NCBI GenBank assembly: GCA_964503615.1
Contig: CAZDBA010000097.1
Location: forward strand, 1-20,137
Length of the DNA stretch: 20,137 bases
Direction of reading: 5' to 3'
Source of the DNA: CAZDBA01 sp964503615
GTDB lineage: Bacteria; Planctomycetota; Planctomycetia; Pirellulales; Pirellulaceae
The stretch's first letter is position 1; each line of letters starts with the position of its first letter. Made by a program: the position numbers and the translations under genes. Below the pieces are notes generated by a model. That model saw nothing but the letters and a program-made list of their open reading frames with translations, did no database searches and had not been told where the DNA came from. Positions 8,438 to 13,718 of the stretch are shown here, piece by piece.

Positions 8438-9740
8438 TGCTTTGATTCTCCTTTCGCTTGGAGTGGGCGGCCTGGATTAATTCATCACTTGTTGAGTCGA
8501 TCAGGTCGACTTGCTTTTTTCGCAAACGCAATTCCTTACGGGCGATATCACAAAACAATTTTTTGATGCCGATCTCCTTACACAGCTTTAACGCCAAAGC
8601 GATTGGCGCGTGTTCGAGGTCTCGATCGGCGGCTACAAAGTCAAGGATTATGTACGCGATGTACTTTTGTAGATTCTCATCTCCGCTGGAAATCGTGTCG
8701 GCCAGTGAATTTTCGGCAGCGGTTTGCGGAGCTGCTGGCGGCTTGTATTCATTGAAGTAAGCCATCGCGTGTGCGAGTGTCAGGTCGGTTTGCATCCAGT
8801 CGTGAGCCAGCATGCGGTCGATGATTTGACGGGTTATCTCGCTTAGTTCTTGCTGCCCTAATAGATCAGGGTTGAGGTCCAGGTTTCCACGAATCATCTG
8901 ATGGATTTGCTTGTCGGTTTCCTTGCAAGATTCAGGACTGTCAGCGCTGGCCCAACTGTCGATCGCTAAAGCGCGAATAAAAGTCTCTGGGTGGGTGACT
9001 CCGTCAGACCCCAGTTCGCCTTTTGCGGCGATCTCTTTGGCCTGTTTGAGATAGCTGGTTGCGTTTACGTTTTTTACGTCGGTAGTAATCTTGACCAGCA
9101 TCAATATCGCATCGAGCGGATCTTCAATAACACTCAGTGAAGTTCGATCGCAAAAGATCTCGGTGTGCAAGCGAAACAGTCGAGCCGTTTCGAAATGGGC
9201 TGGCTGAGCCCGCGCGTCATTGGTGAGGGCGGCCAAGAGCAGCTCTGTTGTTAAAAACTCGTTGTCCCAGTTTCGCCACAACATCAGATGTCCCAACTCG
9301 TGAGCGATCAGCGCATCCAGTTCAACCGAACTCAGTTTTTCGGTGATTGGCCCACTAAAGATTATGTGAGCTTCGTTGACCATCGCGCAGATTGATGCGT
9401 TTAATCCGATTGGGTTGTGAGCCTGATAGAGCGTGATCGGTACATCCAGCTTTAGCTGTTTGGCTACATGTCGGGCTTGTTGGTAAAGCTCCGGGTCGGA
9501 CTCGTCGTCGATTCGATAGGTTGTCTTGAGCAAATCAAACCGAACCGCTTCGGCGTGCTCGTCCTGCGTCTTTGTTTTGGAAAACCAATCCCAAAGATTC
9601 TTTTCTTCGGTTTGCAAGTAATCTCGAATTGCAACCAAGTACGGAAGCGGTTGCAGGTCCAACGACTTGGCGATGGGGTCAGCCTCTTTTTTCGGGCCGT
9701 CGGGTTGAGTGTCTGAATTGTCGCCCAATGAACTGACCAA
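8430..9740 (-). CDS. Soluble M48-type zinc metallopeptidase
   Basis: This 436-residue protein has the zinc-protease motif HELGH at residues 147-151 (two His ligands and the catalytic Glu). A candidate third ligand is E194, in TEIFCDR with D198, and a THPETFIR motif lies at 249-256; both follow the order found in M48/HtpX/Ste24-type peptidases. Unlike HtpX it shows no transmembrane segments or signal peptide, so a cytosolic protease is likely. The rest (about 260-436) is helical, of unknown role, with a basic C-terminus. The start is uncertain: the frame opens at TTG right after a stop with no clear Shine-Dalgarno, and a second TTG follows at codon 5. It is the first gene of the operon and overlaps the helicase gene by 8 nt (ATGGATAG). 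The pairing suggests a regulatory or effector protease acting with the pseudokinase-helicase; its target is unknown. Confidence 0.82.
   Translation of the reverse strand: MVSSLGDNSDTQPDGPKKEADPIAKSLDLQPLPYLVAIRDYLQTEEKNLWDWFSKTKTQDEHAEAVRFDLLKTTYRIDDESDPELYQQARHVAKQLKLDVPITLYQAHNPIGLNASICAMVNEAHIIFSGPITEKLSSVELDALIAHELGHLMLWRNWDNEFLTTELLLAALTNDARAQPAHFETARLFRLHTEIFCDRTSLSVIEDPLDAILMLVKITTDVKNVNATSYLKQAKEIAAKGELGSDGVTHPETFIRALAIDSWASADSPESCKETDKQIHQMIRGNLDLNPDLLGQQELSEITRQIIDRMLAHDWMQTDLTLAHAMAYFNEYKPPAAPQTAAENSLADTISSGDENLQKYIAYIILDFVAADRDLEHAPIALALKLCKEIGIKKLFCDIARKELRLRKKQVDLIDSTSDELIQAAHSKRKENQSNG
8448..8453 (-). promoter_or_regulatory. Shine-Dalgarno of the helicase gene
   Basis: On the minus strand this reads AAGGAG, 10 nt before the helicase ATG. 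It lies within the last codons of the protease gene and supports co-translation from one message. Confidence 0.7.
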
Positions 9741-9854
9741 TTAAAGCGTTAAGTAGAATTCGTGAGCCGAATAGAAGTCGCAATTTTATTCTCGAATTGC
9801 ATTGTATCGAATCGTTTGAATGAACGCGATTACCGGGGAAAGATCGTAAACTGG

Positions 9855-10024
9855 AAACCCGACGTGTCAGCCACGTTAGCGAGGAACAGCCGTGCTTCGC
9901 AGCGATTTAATTAAGCACAGATGAAAACGAGCCTGCCATCAGTGTTTATCGGTGTCCATCTGTGGTCCTACGGCCCATGAGCAATACCAGTTCGTCCTCG
10001 CTTACGCCTTTACGCCACGGGTTA
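9855..10024. repeat. Nested inverted-repeat element (about 170 bp, MITE/REP-like)
   Basis: The outer arms are imperfect inverted copies sharing AACCCG..G.GT.A.GC..GT.AGCGAGGA, at 9855-9887 on the plus strand and 9991-10024 on the minus strand. Inside is a second inverted pair, CACAGATG (9916-9923) and CATCTGTG (9957-9964). No coding capacity is seen. It fills most of the gap of about 316 nt between the protease and dioxygenase genes. The nested symmetry suggests a non-autonomous mobile or REP-like element, possibly eroded; the arms are too diverged to be a recent insertion. Confidence 0.55.
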
Positions 10025-10056
10025 CCATTTTCGCGTCTAAATTCAGGCTTCACATG

Positions 10057-10719
10057 CTAATGATCAGGGTCTGCTGGGGTAACTCCGACAACAATGTCAA
10101 AGTTCGCGGTTAGCTCGCCGATGGTTGAACCCTCAAGTGGGTTGAAATCGACTATGAGTGAGTTCCGTAGTTTCTCGTCTTTGATCGCTTGCAGCAATCC
10201 ATCTCGAGCATTCAACGGTTCGTTGGAGTTAAAACACTGAGTGGTGATAACTCGCTTGCCTTTGTAGTTAACCGCAAAATGGATATGAGGTGTTCGACCG
10301 GGATAGGCAACCGGTTTGATCGTACGAAAATAATACTGGCCCTTGATGTCAGTCAGGAATCGTCCGAACCCTTGAAAGTTCGTGTCCATCTGATCGCGGT
10401 CTCCTCCGTTGCGGTGCATGTAGATGCCTTTCGCATCGCACTGCCAAATCTCAACAACCGCGCCGCGAATCGGCTCCCCTGCCTGGCTCAATACTCGACC
10501 CGTCATATGAGTGATCTCACCAACCGCGGGTGTGACCTCGTCATTAATGATTAACAGGTCGTTGTCGGTGTCCAGTGGAAGCGGGTTGGGATAGAAAGGT
10601 CCCTCGACCATCGGCGGCGTTTTGTCCAGTTCGTTGGCAAACGCGCCGGGAGTTAGTGCCAAAGTCCCCAAGGCCAAACTGCTTTGGATAAACTTGCGTC
10701 GCACGAGGATAATGTCCAT
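10057..10719 (-). CDS. Tat-exported intradiol ring-cleavage dioxygenase family protein
   Basis: This 220-residue protein resembles the protocatechuate 3,4-dioxygenase beta/catechol 1,2-dioxygenase family, which opens aromatic diols using non-haem Fe(III). The expected iron ligands are present: Y100 in GIYMHR, Y139 in AYPGRTPHIHF, and H145 and H147 in the same motif. The PMVEGPFYP opening at residues 35-43 and GRVLSQAGEPIRGAVVEIWQ are also characteristic. The N-terminus has a twin-arginine signal (RRKFIQSSLALGTLALTPGAFA), so the enzyme is probably folded with iron before export to the periplasm. The frame stays open upstream for 47 codons, but the chosen ATG has AAGGAG 7 nt before it and puts the RR motif at residues 7-8. 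The substrate is not deducible. It is a single gene, separated from the upstream propeller gene by a terminator. Confidence 0.88.
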   Translation of the reverse strand: MDIILVRRKFIQSSLALGTLALTPGAFANELDKTPPMVEGPFYPNPLPLDTDNDLLIINDEVTPAVGEITHMTGRVLSQAGEPIRGAVVEIWQCDAKGIYMHRNGGDRDQMDTNFQGFGRFLTDIKGQYYFRTIKPVAYPGRTPHIHFAVNYKGKRVITTQCFNSNEPLNARDGLLQAIKDEKLRNSLIVDFNPLEGSTIGELTANFDIVVGVTPADPDH

Positions 10720-10823
10720 AGATTCGCTCCTTGGCCACGAAAATTGAAAACTTGTTGCAGCTGCCGCGACTAGTCTGTTGGAGTCCGTGGGTCGTATATG
10801 CTTGCCGTTTAAATTCGCAAAGC

Positions 10824-10868
10824 AAAAACTAGCCGTCTTTCTTGATTGTAGCGAAATCAAGAAAGACG
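10824..10868 (-). terminator. Hairpin terminator of the PQQ-like gene
   Basis: A perfect 14-bp stem (CGTCTTTCTTGATT, 10834-10847, with its complement at 10855-10868) encloses a 7-nt loop, about 52 nt past the stop of the propeller gene. On the minus strand it is followed after a few bases by TTTTT. The T-run is short and slightly offset, so termination may be moderate. Confidence 0.7.
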
Positions 10869-10919
10869 ACTGGGGAAATTCGGCACAAGCGACAATTTAA
10901 AATGTCTCTCCTGTCGCGA

Positions 10920-12269
10920 TTACTCTGCTGCTGAGTCGGACTGTATGCAGTAGAGTTTTTTCGTTGAGCGAATAAATAGTTGCCCATCGCTGATCGCTGG
11001 CGAAGCACTGAAGTCGCCTCCGTCAGTAAACGCATTGGCAGCGATTTGCTTAAACTCTTTGCCCATCTGAAGCACGTACGCAACACCATCTCGCGTAACG
11101 TAATAGATCTTTCCGTTGGCAGCGACTGGAGATGAGTACTCCATGCCTCGACCACCGCGGCGACCCCCCTGCCCTCCTCGCGCTGGAGCCGTTTTGGGTT
11201 TTTCCAATCGGTTGGAGTAGATCCTATCTCCGGAATCCGCTTTAACGGCCGTAACAATTCCGCCGCTAATCCAGTAAAGCTGGTCTTCGAAATAGATAGG
11301 CGTGCCGATGCGGCTGCGCTCACCTGTTTTCCAGATCGTGTTTGACGAGACGTCTTTGTCTTTGAGAACTTCTCCGCCGACTTTGATCGCCATTGCACCG
11401 CCACCCTGTCGACCGCTGTCAACGTAGTAGGCGATCCCTTCGTTCTGAACAACGCTAGAACATGCTGAACCTGATGGCGTTTCGCTCCACCAAAGAAACT
11501 TGCCGGTATCAGGATTCAATCCCCAAAGCTCGCCGGGAACGGCCAGCACGAGATCAGTTCGTTCTTCGTCGACGGGAACTAGGACAGGTGTGCTCCAGGA
11601 CTCGGCCAAGCTATCGGCCGGTTGTTTCCAGACTTCTTCACCTGTCAATTTGTTCAGACCAAAGATCGTTGCACTTTCGATCGATGCGGTATAGATAACG
11701 AGGTCACCGTGTAGAATTGGACTGGTCGCTGATCCCCAACGTTTTGAGTGGAGATCGCTACCCAAGTTCTTTCGCCAGACTTCGTTGCCGTCCATGTCGA
11801 CGCAAATCGCACCCGACTTTCCAAAATAAGCCCAAACGTGTTCGCCGTCAGAAACGGGCGTATGAGTCGCGTAGCCGTGTTCGGCAAACATGCCATCGTA
11901 TTTTTCCTCTGGTAGAGAAGCCTCGATCGCTTTGCCCCAAACTTTTTCGCCGTTCTCGCGATTGAAGCAAAGCAAGTGCAAACGCAGATCCTTTTGTTGC
12001 TTGCTCCCACCCTCTACGCCGTAGCCAGTCCAGCAGGTCAGAAGAACTTTGTCGTCGATGATGATCGGAGATGAGTGCCCCGGACCCGGCAGATCGATGC
12101 TCCACTTCATGTTCTTATCCTCACTCCACTCAACGGGCAATGAGGCGTCACTTGGGCTTACGCCAGAACCGTTGGGACCTCGGAATCGAGTCCAGTCCTG
12201 TGCGTCGAGAGTTGCGGCAAACGCGGTCACCGCGAGGAAAATTGTCATTACTGTCTTAATTTGTCTCAT
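10920..12269 (-). CDS. Secreted PQQ-like beta-propeller repeat protein
   Basis: This 449-residue protein belongs to the PQQ-binding-like (quinoprotein-type) beta-propeller proteins that are very numerous in planctomycetes. It has a signal peptide (about residues 1-23, MRQIKTVMTIFLAVTAFAA then DAQ), then DWTRFRGPNGSGVS, the usual start of the mature part in these proteins. Repeated blades with the pattern G-x-hydrophobic-x-GLN..TG..W follow, for example GLNKLTGEEVWKQ and GLNPDTGKFLWWS. A low-complexity Gly/Arg loop (GGQGGRRGGRG) interrupts one blade. No dehydrogenase catalytic module is evident, so it is better described as a structural or binding propeller. I chose the ATG at 12269, which has GGAG 7-8 nt upstream; an ATG five codons earlier lacks one. 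The ligand is unknown. Confidence 0.85.
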   Translation of the reverse strand: MRQIKTVMTIFLAVTAFAATLDAQDWTRFRGPNGSGVSPSDASLPVEWSEDKNMKWSIDLPGPGHSSPIIIDDKVLLTCWTGYGVEGGSKQQKDLRLHLLCFNRENGEKVWGKAIEASLPEEKYDGMFAEHGYATHTPVSDGEHVWAYFGKSGAICVDMDGNEVWRKNLGSDLHSKRWGSATSPILHGDLVIYTASIESATIFGLNKLTGEEVWKQPADSLAESWSTPVLVPVDEERTDLVLAVPGELWGLNPDTGKFLWWSETPSGSACSSVVQNEGIAYYVDSGRQGGGAMAIKVGGEVLKDKDVSSNTIWKTGERSRIGTPIYFEDQLYWISGGIVTAVKADSGDRIYSNRLEKPKTAPARGGQGGRRGGRGMEYSSPVAANGKIYYVTRDGVAYVLQMGKEFKQIAANAFTDGGDFSASPAISDGQLFIRSTKKLYCIQSDSAAE

Positions 12270-12831
12270 TCCTGGACTCCACATAAATGGGATTCAATAC
12301 AAGTGCACAAAGCTTGGACGATTGGCGTGCAGCCAAAGATTCAACCGCGAATCAATTGTGAGGTTTCGCTCGATTTTCAGAACGAGCTCCACTCAAGTTT
12401 TAACAGACCGGCCAGTTTATAGGTTGTATTTGAATCCGGAATCGAATCTGAATTGCGACAAAATGTGACTGGATTCACTGTATTGAGCCTTGATTGGGCG
12501 GGCGAGGCTGCCAGATTGTTGGTTGCGAGATTCTGCAGCCAGCCAGCCAGCCGCCCATTCTGAGCGTCAGTTTTGGGGAAATCGCTCAATAACGAACTTT
12601 TACCTCCAAGTTGTTGGCTTTGATTGGATTTACGAATCGAAAAACGTCGAGTTTCTAGGGAATCGGTAGGTAGGTGTCCCAAGAGGCTTGGCGAAAGTCG
12701 GTTTAAATTGGGATGGTAATTCCGGTGAATGCTGACTGCAAAAAGAGTTCGTTTGTCATTGCCAAGAATCCTATTGTCAGTACACTTACGGGATTAATGA
12801 AGCGAAAAGCCCATCACTGGCTGACAATTTT

Positions 12832-12863
12832 GAGATAAGCAACTCATTGCGATGAGTTATCTC
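12832..12863 (+). promoter_or_regulatory. Bulged hairpin in the rpsO leader
   Basis: GAGATA and ACTCAT, interrupted by a 4-nt AGCA bulge, pair perfectly with ATGAGTTATCTC across a TGCG loop, giving 12 base pairs. It lies about 110 nt before the rpsO start. No T-run follows, so it is more likely a leader structure or regulator site than a terminator. Confidence 0.55.
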
Positions 12864-12915
12864 GGCTTGGCAGTTAATTTTGTAGGTTGAATGAGAATCC
12901 GCTAAGGGAGAGTAT

Positions 12916-12960
12916 CTGCACGCATTTTTGCGGCATTGAATGATGCAGCCGCACGTACAG
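12916..12960 (+). promoter_or_regulatory. Ribosome-binding-site hairpin of rpsO
   Basis: CTGCACG (12916-12922) pairs with CGTACAG (12954-12960) with one C-A mismatch, around an inner GCGGC/GCCGC stem (12930-12934 with 12948-12952). The 3' arm overlaps the first bases of the Shine-Dalgarno AGGA (12959-12962), 10 nt before the ATG. This is the layout expected for S15 autoregulation of its own message, known in other bacteria. Binding here is inferred. Confidence 0.5.
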
Positions 12961-12972
12961 GAAATAGATTGA

Positions 12973-13242
12973 ATGACGATTACAAAAGAGAAAAAGACAG
13001 AGCTGGTTAAAGAGTTCGCAAAGAACGACAGTGACACAGGTAGCCCCGAAGTTCAAATTGCTATCTTGACGACAAGAATTCAGAATCTGACTGAGCACAT
13101 GCGTGCTAACAAGAAAGATCACTCCACCAAGCGTGGTCTGATTGGCTTGGTTGCCCGGCGCCGTCGGTTGCTAAATTACCTCCGTCAAATCGAGCCCGAT
13201 CGTTATCTCGATATCATCGGTCGCCTTGGAATTCGAAAGTAA
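12973..13242 (+). CDS. rpsO: 30S ribosomal protein S15
   Basis: At 89 residues this is full length for S15, which binds the central domain of 16S rRNA early in 30S assembly and forms an intersubunit bridge. The family core is intact: DTGSPEVQIAILTTRI at residues 21-36, then TEHMRANKKDHSTKRGL and ARRRRLLNYL. The ATG start removes only the initiator from the usual family start and has AGGA 10 nt upstream. The leader is structured and partly pairs this site. A perfect terminator follows directly, so most transcripts should end before pnp, although the rpsO-pnp order is the conserved one. Confidence 0.98.
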   Translation: MTITKEKKTELVKEFAKNDSDTGSPEVQIAILTTRIQNLTEHMRANKKDHSTKRGLIGLVARRRRLLNYLRQIEPDRYLDIIGRLGIRK

Positions 13243-13248
13243 GACAGA

Positions 13249-13279
13249 TGTCGCGCAATATTTGCGCGACATTTTTTTT
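13249..13279 (+). terminator. Rho-independent terminator of rpsO
   Basis: A perfect 10-bp stem, TGTCGCGCAA with TTGCGCGACA, has a 3-nt loop and is followed directly by TTTTTTTT. It begins 6 nt after the rpsO stop codon. Confidence 0.95.
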
Positions 13280-13324
13280 GCAGTCTGAGACCGGCTTATT
13301 CCGTTTGAAACTTGGTTTCGGACG

Positions 13325-13356
13325 TCTGATGTTATTCGGTTCTGATGTTATTTGGT
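13325..13356. repeat. 16-bp tandem duplication
   Basis: TCTGATGTTATTCGGT is followed directly by TCTGATGTTATTTGGT, with one mismatch. It is probably slippage; no function is evident. Confidence 0.8.
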
Positions 13357-13627
13357 TTTCGTATTCGTTTTTCGTTCCCCCAAGCTGTTTCAGCATTCTG
13401 GGGCGCAACGATTGCTGCTTGTGTATTTTCAACTAACAGGGTTGCCAGAGCGGCACGTGTTTTGAGTTGGATACCTACAGCAATCAAATGTTGCACCGTT
13501 TCGTTTCAGAGTTTATTCGGTAGGTTTTCAGCGATGTTCAGTTTTTGAACTCGCTTGGTAAATGCTTGCCGTCACTGGCTCTTTGAGTGCAGTCTTCTGC
13601 GCGTGAAAGTTCACAGTGGCAAAAAGA

Positions 13628-13669
13628 TCTCAGATTCCGTTCGCAATGCTGGCGAACTTTTTTCTGAGA
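13628..13669 (+). promoter_or_regulatory. Attenuator-like leader structure of pnp
   Basis: Inner stem GTTCGC/GCGAAC (13639-13644 with 13652-13657) is followed directly by TTTTTT, like a short intrinsic terminator. Outer stem TCTCAG/CTGAGA (13628-13633 with 13664-13669) encloses both. It lies about 50 nt before the pnp start. In E. coli, pnp is autoregulated through a leader stem cut by RNase III, so a comparable role is plausible but not shown. Confidence 0.5.
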
Positions 13670-13718
13670 CAAGATGTAGTTTGTATATGTATTACGTATT
13701 TTGAATGTAGGAATTGTT

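Larger units (their letters stand above)
12270..12972. other. Long divergent intergenic region with rpsO leader
   Basis: About 700 nt between the propeller gene and rpsO. The left two-thirds contains no convincing gene. A GC-rich patch (12496-12556) carries GGGCGG and later CCGCCC, with a short AGCC tandem run (four copies near 12537-12553) that could fold back on GGCTG. The right third holds the structured rpsO leader listed separately. No clear sigma70 promoter was identified. Confidence 0.5.
13280..13718. other. rpsO-pnp intergenic region
   Basis: About 440 nt without a supportable gene. It holds a 16-bp tandem duplication and a structured pnp leader, both listed separately. The pnp promoter must lie here if the rpsO terminator is efficient, but I could not place it. 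Confidence 0.5.

Noticed and set aside
9750..9840. TACAAT box as promoter of the protease operon
   Set aside because: A -10-like TACAAT exists on the minus strand, but no -35-like sequence is at suitable spacing, so it was not called.
10720..10860. Longer N-terminus of the dioxygenase
   Set aside because: The internal ATG has AAGGAG at good spacing and positions the twin-arginine signal at the N-terminus; the extension overlaps the upstream terminator hairpin.
12377..12682. Minus-strand frame of 101 codons upstream of rpsO
   Set aside because: No recognisable domain, no ribosome-binding site seen, and composition looks like non-coding sequence.
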